Below, piece after piece: positions 1 through 12,141 of a stretch of DNA of 64,000 nucleotides. The stretch spans positions 307,895,950 through 307,959,949 of the forward strand of contig NC_081408.1 of assembly GCF_030272615.1 (NCBI RefSeq), read 5' to 3'. The notes beneath the pieces are model-generated. The model saw only the letters and a list, made by a program, of their open reading frames with translations. It was not told where the DNA came from and made no database searches. Source of the DNA: Cryptomeria japonica. Taxonomy: Eukaryota; Streptophyta; Pinopsida; Cupressales; Cupressaceae. Numbering within the stretch: the stretch's first letter is position 1; each line of letters begins with the position of its first letter. Both the position numbers and the translations under genes were made by a program.

Positions 1-60
1 ACAAAGGGCACAAGCGATACCAGAGATCCCAGTGTTTGCAACATGGGCTTTGATACCAAA
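1..60 (-). mobile_element. Start of internal region of a minus-strand LTR retrotransposon, with primer-binding site
   Basis: On the minus strand, bases 58 to 46 read TGGTATCAAAGCC, one base off the usual plant site TGGTATCAGAGCC that is complementary to the 3' end of initiator methionine tRNA. It lies two bases inside the LTR end at 61, where a primer site is expected. The rest of this element lies left of the window, so its family cannot be read from coding domains. Confidence 0.65.
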
Positions 61-3000
61 TGTAATGCCCTGCCAGGAAACCCCGAAGGGATAAAGCTAA
101 AACACAATAATAGAGTGCAAATATTTATTTTATTTTTTTAAATTAAACACAACATAATGATACAAAGAGTTATCATAAGCTCAGATAACACAGCAGAAGG
201 CTTAAATAACACCTAAAGAGTTTGCCAAACTGATTACTTAATTCAACACTTAACTCAACTCATGTTAATTAATCCAATTAAGTTGATTAACTTATTGACA
301 TGATAATACTTTAAACAAGGATAATTTTGTTCGATAAGTTAAAATTATAGATAACATGATTAAGTTCATCCATTAAGGTTAAAAATATAGATAACATGAT
401 TAACTTCATCCAATACAATTTAACCATACATTGCATTCAAATTTTCATTAAAACATAAGTCATGCATCTAATTTCATTACATACTTTAATTTCATTTTAA
501 ACTAATGAATACTTTCCATGCATAATTTAATTGCATTAGCAACAACCGAATACATTCCATTATTCAAATCTACATTCTTCATGATCCAAATTACTGCATT
601 TAATAAGATGACTACATACATGCATTTAAGATTAACTTCATCTAATCCACATTATACATTATAACCATAATTTCATCCATACATGCTAAATTAAAAAGGA
701 AATAGAAGAACATAAACACCACATAACACCAAACTGATATCAAATTTCACCCCTAGTGGGCTACATCTCCGGGTCTGCTCAACTACAAGACCCCTCTGAT
801 AAAATAATAGGGTGAACAATACAAAAGGTTCACATCATTTACATCCTACCATCAAGGCGTACATAAACCAATAATACATACGACCACATCGGTCCAATAG
901 ATACATGAATGATTCCTGAATAGGAAAAGGATCCAACTGATCATGATAAGAAACAATCTCAAAAGAACAACTGGAGCACCCGTGAAACCAAGTCTTCGCA
1001 ACACATTATAAGAAACCGATGGTCTAACATTAATATTAGGTTCTCACAAGGGCATAAACAACAAGGCATGACCCCAAAATAGTGCTCCTATCAAAGACAA
1101 CACAACAACACACTAGCAAGCATAAGGGACAAGTGTCATCACATAACTTGGTATGGTTACCATGGTAGGTCTTTATAGGTTTCATCCCCATCTACTAGGT
1201 TACCCTAGCAACCTATCCCAAACCTCTAGCCCATCCAAGTCTCATGTGGACCCAACACAACCTTTCGTGAAGATAAGGTTGATGGTTTGCCATTTCAGGC
1301 CTTCTCATTCCATGTCGAGTCTATACTAGCACTCATCCCATGCGTGAAGCACAATTATCTTACTTAGTTTTTTCAATAACTAAACTCTCTAATGTGCTAT
1401 TAGGTTATCACTTATTTAGACACACTTTCAATGGGTTACCCAGCAACCACTTTGGGCGTGGCCCCACTCGAAAGCCACTTTCCCATATGACACTAGACCA
1501 TAAACAAATGAAACTCCTAAACCAAGGAATACACCAGCACAAGATTACGGAGTTCAATACGGTAGGAATACCCACTTGATCAAACAAGTCTTCATACGAG
1601 GTGCACTGACTGACAGTACTTTGACTAGAGACATGACCAGCTATGGTCAACCACATACCAACATATCAACACTCGCATAAAGGACATGACTGGATACAAC
1701 ACCATCACATGAAAACAGTAAATACTCGAGATCAAGGACATAAGCAGGTACCCAAATCAACATACAAAAATATCTAACAATCACAATCAAGGACTTGTCA
1801 TTTCTTAATCAAATGCGAATACAAGAAATTAAACATGCATAGGAATAAATCAGAAATGACAATCTTCGTCCATATTGTTTACACACAACAATCGATCCAG
1901 TTTTCTAATTGATCTAATTTTGATTGCAATGTGTCTGCCTTGTCTAGGTGCACGTCGTTCATGGTTTACTCACTCACTAAAGTTCGTTTTGCATCATAAA
2001 ACAAAATAAATACATCATCATGAGTTTTCAAACCAAATTCACATGAATATAATTAAATAAATATTAATCAACTAAAATATGATATTTATTCTTCAAAATA
2101 AAACATCATTCTCATACTAGTTCGAAAACAATTTATCAAAATTCATCTTTTCCAGAACCAAGTTACACTTTTCAGATTAAGGAAATATACATTAAAAGAA
2201 ACCAAAAATAGATAAACATTTCCCAAATTAACAAAATATTTCCTTTTGTATATTTAAACAAATATAGAATCCTAAGATATTAATTAGTATATATATCTCT
2301 AACTATATATAGCTTAATTAATAAATTCATAAATTAAGAAAAATTAATATATATTTAAAATATACATTAATTAATAATGGCAATTAATATGTAATTAATA
2401 ATGCACATTAGTCTATAAATTATAAAAATTAATATATATTTTATAATATACATTAATTAGTAATTAGCAATTAACATATTATTAATTAAATATATTAATT
2501 AAAAAAAATAACCAATCACCAAATATTATTTGTTAAAAAACCTCGAATTAAATAATATTTAAAAAACTTTATTTTAAATAATAATTAATATTATTTAATT
2601 TTTTTGTTTAACAAAAAAAAAAAAAAAAAGCAACGATACTGGGGTACCCACGTGGACACCCACATCGGCCCCCTCCTTTTTTCCAAGGGACATTGGCAGC
2701 AAATGCTACCATTGGTAGCGCTGCTACCAAATGGTAGCAGGTCGCTACCTTTGGTAGCAGATCGCTACCTTGGTAGGACTGCTACCAACTAGTAGCAGCC
2801 GCTACCTCTGGTAGCCTTACTACCTCCCCGCGTGGTGGGGTTTTTCCTGCCACGTGGGGGGATTTATATATTTTTTTATTTTTATTTTTTTAAATATATA
2901 AATCCTAGCTCAAACACAATCTCAAACTGAGACTTAAAAACAGTTTTCCAGAAAACCCATGGTTTTCTAAAATTTACATTTTTAGAATAACCAGACCTAG

Positions 3001-4669
3001 AAAAGGGTAATTTTTTCCAATCAAAAACCATATTTGGCAAACTAAGATAGATTTACACCCATTTATCCAATCCATTCCACCAATCTTGCCCAAAACAAAC
3101 TAATTTCCCCAAATTAAAACTTAAATCTGAGAACATTCATGGAGTTTTAACAAAGTTTTATTGGGAGCAACCAAAATTTTAATCTGGAGGTTTGGTAAGA
3201 AATCAAGGAGGGTTTTAACTGGAGGTTTAATTACCACTCTTCCATTTTCCCCAAAATATATGAGATTTCCGACATTCACATCCAGATTTCTTCAAAATCC
3301 AAAATAATTTTTATTAAACAAAGAAACCCAAGAAGTAAACAAGAATCCTACATTATTTAGCATTCTTGGAAAATGATTTGATGAAGAGCCCAACCTGCAA
3401 GCTCAAGAAAATCCTCCTTTCTCCAAATTCCCAAAAATTTTCCGTCCAAAAATATCTCTCCAAAAATAATCCTCCAAAAATATTTTCTCAAAACTAGGTT
3501 AAATGGAAGAATGTTTGACCAAAATTCTCATTTTTAGATTTAAAATACTTTTTTAAAATAAAATGAAAAATCATTCTTTTCAACAAATCAAATATACTAA
3601 ACTTGCTTTTCTTTTAAAAAAAAATGATTTTCTCAATTAATTGAAATTAACCTTTCTATTTCCAAAATGCCAAAGAATGATTATCCTTCTCCACCAAAAC
3701 ATACATTATCCTTCTCCAAAAAGACTTTAGAAGACTAGATTATTGGTCAATTGATAACAAAGGCTATCTTAAAAAGACTAAATTATAGACAATCTAAAAA
3801 GTGCTTTACCACCTTTTTTGCGACTGGGGACGCAAGAGAATCTATATGCTATATCTCAGGAAATACATGGTTTCTGAACAAAGCTTATATTTACTTTTTA
3901 ATATAAAGTTGAAATTATATTGATATAAAAAGTGTAGAAAATGCCTTCCTAATGTCAATTTCTTAGAGAAGTGAAGCAGATGAGGGTAAATTATTTCTAT
4001 TTTGAATAAAATTTAATCTTTCCTTTCAAAATGCATAAACTAAATAAATTCATCATTTAGAATTAACCATTTAATCGAACTTGCTACAAACATGAATAGA
4101 GCAATTCTAATTAATGATTAATCGCACAAAGGGGTCCTATTTAATTTAGTCCCTTAAATACTAATGTGTAAAAGAACACATTAAATCAAATTAAATACTT
4201 AGGATTAAATACTCAATTTTACCACACGCAACCCAAGAAAGCCAACCAGATACACGACCCACGTACCCAACCAAAAGGGAAACTAACGGATGACAGACGA
4301 CACTCACTTGAGCATGACTAGGGTAAAATGAGGGTCTTACGACCACCAAATCCAATCTCTAAGGACCAATGAGGAACACTCAAACCTACTAATACAGGTG
4401 GAGATGAACCTCGTACCTATGCGGTATTGTACCTGCAATCTCCTGCAACCATGAACCACACATGCATACATATATATTTTTTTAATGAAAGTGTTAGCCC
4501 GAGATTAATAACACGAATCAGGAGAACAAATAAAGTTACATAAGAATCGATGCAAAAGCACATTAACAGGTATGCACAATAATCATAATATTTGACTATA
4601 ACATTACCTCATGGTAAATTAACCAAGGTCAAACCGAGATTAGAATCTGATTAGGGCAGGGGTACTACA
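61..4669 (-). mobile_element. Very long (about 4.6 kb) 5' LTR of a minus-strand retrotransposon
   Basis: On the plus strand the block starts TGTAATGCCC and ends GGGGTACTACA, giving TG...CA ends on either strand. The tRNA-like primer site just left of 61 makes this the 5' LTR of an element lying off the left edge. A solo LTR at 14283-19215 has the same ends (TGTAATGCCC and CTACA), which supports the family and the limits. The LTR has no believable gene; short open frames near 1340-1656 are chance. It is strongly AT-rich at 2040-2640 and holds a hairpin-prone repeat array at 2694-2825 flanked by G-box cores (CACGTGG). The target duplication cannot be tested because the other end is outside the window. 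The right flank is TCATG. Confidence 0.65.
2694..2825. repeat. Alternating GGTAGC / GCTACC array inside the long LTR
   Basis: About 130 bases hold six exact GCTACC and four exact GGTAGC words plus one-base variants (GGCAGC, AGTAGC, GGTAGG), mostly alternating in orientation. Because the two words are reverse complements, many pairings can form short hairpins. The array sits between two CACGTGG motifs near 2649 and 2852 and is GC-rich against an AT-rich LTR. Confidence 0.85.
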
Positions 4670-4699
4670 TCATGCATATCTATTATATAATTATAATAA

Positions 4700-5674
4700 T
4701 GAAAAAATTAAATACCTTACACCTTTCCCTTCATTTTAGGCTCACTTTGACCTAGTTTTTCCTTGTGTAATGACAAATGTACTCATTCCTAGGAACTGGC
4801 ACTAATCCTTGGTTTTATCCATTCTTAACACAAAGTCAAATTTGTAATTGTGTAAATGACCTAAGTTGGTTGTGCACTTTGTGAAAATGGACCCCAAAAG
4901 TTTTTAATTTAAAAATTCAAATTTAAGATCAATCTAACCTTTCCAATTAGTCATTATGTACTAAGTTAAAGTACAAACCATTCATTTGTGACATTTGAGT
5001 TATAGTTAAGGATTAGCCCTAGTTCATTTTAATTATCCTAAAGGAATCAATTGATAGGAGTGATTAAGATGCATTCATGTATACAACCGGAGCATTTGAT
5101 AATATTTTACCAATTTGCATCAACATTTATGACATGTATTGCATGTTTGCTTCTTGTATTTAATTGTTTACAACAATTGATGACTTTATAGCTTAAGAGT
5201 TTGACCAAAGGGAGACATATTCATTGTCATCGACAAACTCTTGACCACATAGTCTTTTACAAATAAATAGTTATAACACTTAAGGTGAATTGAAGATTAA
5301 CATTCAAATATTTAAAAAGATCAAATCCACGCATCTAGATAAGATTCACACTTAAGAAAGATGGATACATAGTTCTATAAGTGGCCCTTTGTGTTATACG
5401 ATAATTTTCTAGATCTAAAGCATTCATATGGTCATTCCTAATTATTTTGCATATTGAGGAATCATTTTCAACCATTCATCACATCATATTATTCCAGCTA
5501 AGTATTATTTTCTATTTATTTAAATTTTATATTTATTCCAACACATTACTCTTAATATTATTATTGATTGGCCATATTAAATCCTATAGTAAATATCTAA
5601 ATGGTGATTAGTTATGGTGATTAGTTACTTTACCCTAAGTATTTATTTTTAAAGGGATTTTATTATCCCTTTCA
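4700..5674 (+). mobile_element. 5' LTR of a small, old, non-coding LTR element
   Basis: This block aligns by eye, with many differences, to about 6512-7575. Shared landmarks in the same order include an ACCTAGTTTTTCCTT word, an AAATGGNCCCC word, a passage on a threefold gcat motif, and a closing GATTAGTTACTTTA-like stretch. The start is set at TGAAAAAATT to match the second copy's TG start; the end is set at CCCTTTCA and is only approximate. The heavy divergence marks an old insertion. Confidence 0.55.
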
Positions 5675-6511
5675 TTTTGGTGAATTCCTCCACTTCAACT
5701 CCTTAAGGTTTATTTCTTTTACTTTTAGATCTAAAAATGGTTATATTTTTTTAGATCCATATCCATGGCTAGCCTTGATTTCTTATCAACCATCTTTGTA
5801 GGATTTATTTAGATCAAGATTTATTAATTTACCTAAATATATTTAAAATTTCTAGCTTAAACCCTCATATGGATTCTCATTTTGCTAACTAGAAAATCTC
5901 CATTGAAGATAATTGTAATGAACAATTTAATTTTAATCATGATGCACATGTAGATAATCAAGATTTTCCTCTTAATGAATAATTACTTTTCAAGAGCTTG
6001 CTAATGCTACTTCATCTTCATAGTTAACTACATATCTTCATTAATTATTGATTGGTACAACATTTGGCATAGAGATTATTTATGGAATTGCAACTATGAT
6101 TCCTTCTTCTAACTTGTTTATGATGTATATTCCCCTCTTTCCCACCTAGCCTTTTTTGCATTGATCCCTCCTCTTCTCATGCTAGGGTAGCTCCCTTAAT
6201 TATGTGTACTTTTTGTTTTGTCACTTCTAGTGTGATCTTCACTTCTCGTATCCATTCTTCTAGTGTTCTCATTATCTCTTGTTATACTAGTGCTTACTTG
6301 CTTCTAATTCCACTAGTCCAATTATATCTCTTCACCTCCTAGTGTAATCTCTTCATCTCACCTAACAAGAATAAAACCTTCTTTTTTTTACCTTATAGTG
6401 TTTCCTTTCATCACTTTATTGCCTAGTTCCCATGTTGGATGTTTGGATGTTTGGTTTTTCTTTGAGTTACATCTTCATACTTAGTTTGAAGGCAAGTCAA
6501 AGTGGGGAAAA
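5675..6511 (+). mobile_element. Internal region of the small non-autonomous LTR element
   Basis: This region of about 840 bases between the two diverged LTR copies has no open frame longer than chance and no gag or pol motif. A purine run, AAAGTGGGGAAAA, lies directly before the second LTR at about 6499-6511 and fits a polypurine tract on the plus strand. The element therefore resembles a non-autonomous (TRIM or LARD-like) derivative that would need enzymes from another element. Confidence 0.5.
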
Positions 6512-7575
6512 TGTGATGGATAAAATTGTATACCTTTAATGTTTCCTCTTATTTTTGGCTTTATTTCACCTAGTTTTTCCTTATGTAATGGAAAATATAT
6601 GTCATGTGATTTAACTTTAATTTCACACAGATTAAACTATACCTAATTCTATTTATGTTCATTATTAGACCCTACTACAAATTTATAACTTCATACATTT
6701 CACATCCAATGTCAAATCCATAATTTATACAAATGGCTAGTCAATTATTTGATTTGTAAAAATGGCCCCTAGATATTTAGGTTTTTAAATTAATTTTAAG
6801 AATGACCTAATCCTTCCAATTATTTAAATCATGTGCTAACTCAAAATATGGACTATTTCACTTGTGCCCATTAATTTTTTATCTAAGGACTATCTCTACT
6901 GGCGTTTTGATGATCTTAGAGAAATCATCCAACATGAGTTAATATACATTCATTAATATAAATAGAGAATTTATTAATGCATTGCCTACATGCATCAACA
7001 TCTAAAGCATATATTGCATATTTTCTTAAATTACCTTCAATCACATCCAAATAATATTGAGTCAATATCCTGGGTGTTTTACCAAGGGAAGATGTATTCC
7101 CCATTGTAAACAATTTTTTGATCACCCAGCCAAGTTTTCCTATGCAAACAAATGCAGGCATTTAAAGTTAGTTGAAGTTGAACATTTACAGAATTGTAGA
7201 GGTTATATTTACACCTTAACAGATCATATTCACAACTATGCAATTGATCCCATATTTGTGAAAGTGGTCCTTGATGATATAATAATTTTATAATTTCCAA
7301 GGCATTCATCTATTCATTCCTATTCTTTTTTCCATATCAAAGAATCAATTTCAACAATTGTCACAACATGCTTACATCAAAGTTCCACCTAATTTTTTTT
7401 GTTTTATTATATAAATTTTACACTTATTTTAGCATATTATTCTACACAATTACTAACATTAGCTAGATATTAAATGTTAGGGTAATTACCTAATTATATG
7501 GCGATTAATTACTTTAACTTATGACTTTATTTTAGTAATATTTCTTTTTAAAAAAGAAATACCTTAAAATTGAAA
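6512..7575 (+). mobile_element. 3' LTR of the small non-autonomous LTR element
   Basis: It starts TGTGATGGAT right after the purine tract and aligns with the copy at 4700-5674. Short open frames at 6925-7309 on both strands lie inside this LTR and have no recognisable product. The right end is uncertain by about 20 bases because the two copies diverge there and no clear target duplication was found. Confidence 0.5.
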
Positions 7576-8073
7576 AGGTAACTACAATTGAATAACCATC
7601 AAAAAAGAATTTATGGACAAGCAAGGTTTACTACTAAATTTAGGTCACGATGATAATGTGTGTGTGTGTGTGTGTTTTATTTTGGTCATTTTCTCCCATA
7701 TTAAAAGGATTTGAATAGTAACTAAAAATAACATCGTTATCCCATCTAGTTTTTGTTAGAATATTTATTTATGTTACTAATGTAATTCTTTGCACTATAC
7801 ACACTAAAAATGATTGTTAATGTTTACTATCATTACTGGCTACCTATGTGAGATTACTTGATTCTATCTTGGTTCTTATTTTCTATTGGATATGGCACAT
7901 TCAATTGCATCTTGATCAATCATTACCCTGAGCAGAAAAATATTCTATCAATTAATGGATTTCTCAACATTATTAAAAAATTTGTGATATTCTATAATAT
8001 AATTATTAAGTTACATGCATCAAAATTTGGTTGAATTAATACCTACATAAGTTTAGTGCTAGAATATACCAAA
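7576..8073. other. Unassigned AT-rich DNA with a (TG)9 microsatellite
   Basis: I see no gene here. The only simple structure is a run of nine TG dinucleotides at 7657-7674. The stretch is old sequence lying between the small LTR element and the next solo LTR. Confidence 0.6.
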
Positions 8074-9810
8074 TATTGGAAACATGAGTTGTGTTATGTT
8101 GTCATTGATGTCAACCTGTCTTGCATTATCATTGATGTCACTTTGTGTTGCATATGAGTTGCATTGTGTTATAGATGAATTGTCGTGTATATTGGATGTC
8201 ACCTTGTGTTTTAGATGAGTTGTTGTGTTATATTAGATGTCACTATGTACCTTGTGTTGCAAATGAGTTTTTTTGTTATATTGGATGTCACTATGTACCT
8301 TATGTTTCAAATGAGTTGTTGTGGTATATTGGATGTCACCATGTGTTGCAAATGGTGGTTTGATGTTGTTGAATGGTTTGGTAATGATATTGAGTAAGTA
8401 TGAGGTGTTTCCAAAAGATTGGTGTACTAGAAGGTTCAATATACATGAAACAACTTATTTATGCAGGAAAGAGTTTTTAATGTCTTGGTGGAAGATTGCT
8501 TTGGATTACACTAGTATGTGAACAATATGGAATGCAGTTTTGCATATAATGTTTATGATCTATGTATATTGTACTATCAAGTTTACAAGTCTTGTGTTGC
8601 TCAGATGGATGAGTTTGTTGTTGTTGTTTCTAATAGTTGAATGTCTGTCAGAACTAGCCAATGAATACTTGGTAGTTTTTTGATATGTCACTTTCTATGA
8701 TATGTCTTGGAGGACATGTTTATTTGATTTGTACAATGTTCCAATTCAATTTTATAATGATGAATCAATCTAGAAGTGAAGTTATGATGTTCTGAGTTTA
8801 TTTATGTCAGCTAGTATGGGTTTTGACGAACTGAGGTCATGTGTTCTTTCTAGATCATGCCTTTTTAGTCTGGAAATATTTTGGTGGTTCATTTTTAATG
8901 ATAATATGGATCTCACCATGTTGTGTGTAGATATACATTATGTTTTGTGCATTAGAGAATGATTTTGAGCCAACTACATTATTTTATCTACACATTTTAT
9001 TGGTCCTGACCTTAGAGTATGTGTTAGTGTATGCGGCTCATAAGGATTCGGTTGGAAAGAGGTTGTGTGATGATGTGTTCAGGTCCTCTCTATCTCCTAG
9101 AGTGGACCGCATTTGGTGTTATAGGTCCAGGTGGTCCAATTTGTGTAATATTGTATATTTTGTATGTGGTCAACCTAGCTTAAGGTTTTAGTGAATTATC
9201 TTGTACATATAGGAGTGTGGATGTATGAGTTGAACATGGAATAGATGTTAATTGATGCTAAGTGTATATGACTAATGTGTAAGAATATTTGATTCTGTAG
9301 AAATGGGAAAGACAATTGAGAAGGAAGTTGGGATAATATTTGTGATCAGTTATGTTTGCCATGATATTGGTCACTTGATGCAATGGTTCAAGGATAATTT
9401 CAAGATCAGAATATCTTATTCATTTCAGTTCATTGATCCTTTGCACCTACTGAAAGAAGGTGTGTTCCTTTTGGTAGTTTGTGCAATCCTTTGTATCTTT
9501 CCCTAAGTTTGTGCACCTTAGTCTTGTGAGTCCTTTTAGGAGCAATGAGCTCCTTGGCCTTGAGCCTTGAGCCTAAACATTGTAATCATTTATTCATATT
9601 GTGAGTATAATTCTCATCGTGTTTTTTCCCTCTTTAGGGATTTCCATGTAAATTTGGTGTTCATGTGTTTGTTGTGTTATGTGCTTTCATGTTTCACAAT
9701 TGTAGTATTATGATAATTGTGGTTTAAATTTTAGTATATTAGAAGTGAAGTGTTTTGAGGTCTGGATTGATTCACCCCTCCCCCTCCTTATTCCTATGGT
9801 GTGTTCAACA
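8074..9810 (+). mobile_element. Solo Copia-type LTR, plus orientation, with perfect 5-bp target duplication
   Basis: The block starts TATTGGAAAC (a changed TGTTGG start) and ends GTGTTCAACA. It is flanked by CCAAA at 8069-8073 and CCAAA at 9811-9815. It follows the LTRs of element D (40222-41432 and 60373-61526) in order: the TGTCATTGATRTCAA start region, a GATTTGGGTCTCACCATG-like word, a CTCCTAGAGTGGACC word, a TATTGGTCACTTGAT word, and the closing CACCCCTCCC-type run. No internal region is attached, so it is a solo LTR left by recombination between two LTRs. It is longer than the D LTR, partly because of a minisatellite near 8190-8355. Confidence 0.8.
8190..8355 (+). repeat. Minisatellite of about 55 bp units in the solo LTR
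   Basis: Imperfect copies of a unit built around TATTGGATGTCACTATG, then CCTTGTGTTGCAAATGAGTT, repeat three to four times, with weaker copies upstream from about 8100. The D LTRs lack this expansion, so it arose in this copy or its sublineage. Open frames on both strands here come from the repeat. Confidence 0.75.
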
Positions 9811-10582
9811 CCAAATGCTCAATCAACTAGAAAAAAATTCATATAATTACATTCTTGTTATGGCCTACATACTTTTCCCTACTTTTTTGTCTAACAAAAT
9901 AGGGTCCCCCTCTTTTGTTTGTTCTTTGTCTCTTGTTTTCTCTCTTTCCTTTTTCTTGCCTTTTCTTGTTTCTCCTTTGTTTTCTTTTATTTTTTTGGTT
10001 TTTCTCTAGGGTCTCAGGCCTCAAAGGAACCTTAGTAATCTATTGTAATTTTTATTTGGATCCCACATCCATGGATCTCCCTTTCCCTTCTTGTTGTTGT
10101 CACTTGTTGTGTTCTTTGGGATTTGACTCCTAAAGGAACCTTAGATCTTAGTTCTAAGGTTTCCTTTTTCCCCAAGCCAAAATTGTCATCAGTGTTTGTT
10201 GTACCTATATTCAGGGCTTTAAATCCCAAAATAACTTTGGGCTCTATCTTGAGTTCTTATCTAGAATGCATCCCCTCTTATGGCCTCTTTTGGCCTTCTC
10301 TTTGAAACTTCAAACTCTAGTGGGCCTTATACATTAACTCAATATTTATGCATCAATGACACCTCTAAATAGGTTGTTATTTAAACTTATATTGATTCAC
10401 TTAGAACCACCATTCATTCCAAAGATCTCATTACAAACCTTAGGAAATCAACATCCTTTAGTGACCAAATATTTCCACATTCCAAGATCAATTGTGCAAC
10501 TAATTCCTTTGGTGTCTATGTTCCTTGTGTGCCTATGTTCCCCTTGTTATGTTTCTTGCATGTGTGAAAGTTGCTTTCTCTC
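9811..10582. other. Unassigned sequence with a long pyrimidine-rich tract
   Basis: No gene is supported. Bases about 9900-10005 are a CT-rich tract dominated by TTTC, TTTG and CTCT words. Small open frames over it on both strands are a product of the skewed composition. The rest is unremarkable AT-rich DNA between two solo LTRs. Confidence 0.55.
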
Positions 10583-12141
10583 TGATAACTCAATGATGAA
10601 CAATAAGTACCAAATCGGTACTGAGAGGGGGGGTGCATTAGTACAATCACAAAAACTTTTCCCAAACCGGTTTGACTGCAAACACTATAAATGTCTGACA
10701 GACAGTAACACTGGTCTGAAGCAGAGTACAACCGATAAAGCTAGGAATGACTGTGACAAGCATTAACTGGTTAATCACTTACCTTTCTACTCAACTTAAT
10801 ACTACACTTCCATTTCACCCTTATGCATGAATAGGTAATCTATCATCAGAAATATAATAACAGCTAGCTCAGCATGATTTACCTTCAGACACAAATCACT
10901 TAAATCATCACATGAAAAATACTACACCTGACACACAGATTTTTCACGTGGAAACCCAACTAGGAAAAACCACGGTGGGGATGAATACCCACAAGCTGCT
11001 TTTGAACTCTTTAGAAGTCCGCTCTGTTAGGAGCCTAGTCTGGTTAAAGATTGTTACAACAGATTCTGCTAGGAACTGATCCTGTTAGAGATCACCCAGT
11101 TAAGGGATGGCTAAATACCTGGTTAAGGGTTAAACCCTATTAGAGGTTACCTTGTTAGAGGATTTCAAGAACTCAATGAGTTTGAGTCACCCTATTAAAC
11201 GATTTACAGCAAGCTGGTTAAAGCTACCCGGTTAGGGGATTTTCCAACTATTGAAGTGGTTAAAGATCAACAGGTATTACAATGATCTGATAATAGCACT
11301 CAATACCTAATGCAGATCCACTTAAGTTCCTTCCTTCTGCACACACACTATGTAGGAATCAATCCTCTTATCTCATCGGGTCTGGCAAGAATCACGTATC
11401 TCTGCACTTAGATACACACACACACCATTTGCCAACAACCTCAGTATGAAACACAACATCGACCTTATAGGAAATAGATAGGTCGGTAGCATAAACCCTA
11501 AACCCTAAACATTTAGGTTAAGAAATTTAGGCGGTTCAATCCTGGCCATTGAACACTTTGCATTTGAATACAATGGTCTTGAACAGATCTCAGGATATTC
11601 TCCATCATTTGTTCTTCATCGTTTCATGGAGGTGATAACTCATCACGCATTCTCCACCGTTTATAAAGACTTTGCTCATTCCCAAGGCAGATAGGATCAA
11701 TCTCCTTCATGCAAGATCCTTCACATGCACAAGGCTGACGTGGAAACATGATCTGATCTTGATTACAATGCTAGCTCATCACACAATGTCATCAGTTGAA
11801 TCACACAAGCTTAGAACACTTCAACCGGAAACCCTTAAGCTAAGACTACCAATCTATAGTCATACCATATTAAGCCTTACTAGGAAACATTCCATATGCC
11901 GGTTCACATTCCATCATACCGATTCACTTGGACAAACATGCCACTTCACCTATTTCTCATATACCGGTTCTCTTTGCCAGCTACTTAGTTTCAATATACC
12001 TGTTCACTTCTTTGCACATATACCAGCTCACCACATTATACCGGTTCACTTTTCAGCATATTGTCGGTTCACTCTCCTGTATATTGACGTCAATGACAAT
12101 ATAATATTATCATGTCAACATACTATGCACAAACACCAACA
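10583..12141 (-). mobile_element. Solo Copia-type LTR, minus orientation
   Basis: The left end reads TGATAACTCA and the right end ACACCAACA. It is flanked by CTCTC at 10578-10582 and 12142-12146. Like the LTRs of A, C and the solo LTR at 17151, it carries a TGAGAGGGGGGG word near its left end (10622), a CACGGTGGGG-like word after a TTTTCACGTGGAAACCC word (about 10940), and a TTGACGTCAATGACAA word near its right end. It is thus an LTR of the Copia group read on the minus strand, with no internal part. The target duplication is low in complexity, which weakens it slightly. The 194-codon open frame at 11672-12256 lies mostly inside the LTR and is not believed. Confidence 0.7.

Noticed and set aside
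1340-1656. Overlapping open frames on both strands near the left edge
   Set aside because: They lie inside the 4.6 kb LTR and mirror one another; no product is recognised.
7657-7674. (TG)9 run as a Z-DNA or regulatory element
   Set aside because: A short common microsatellite with nothing around it to support a role.
9755-10133. Open frames over the CT-rich tract, including a hydrophobic one on the plus strand and a lysine- and arginine-rich one on the minus strand
   Set aside because: These are direct effects of a pyrimidine-rich tract. No membrane-protein or nucleic-acid-binding family is visible.
11491-11510. Telomere-like AAACCCTAAACCCTAAAC word
   Set aside because: Only about two and a half units, inside a solo LTR rich in CCTAA and GGTTA words. 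Too short to be an interstitial telomere.
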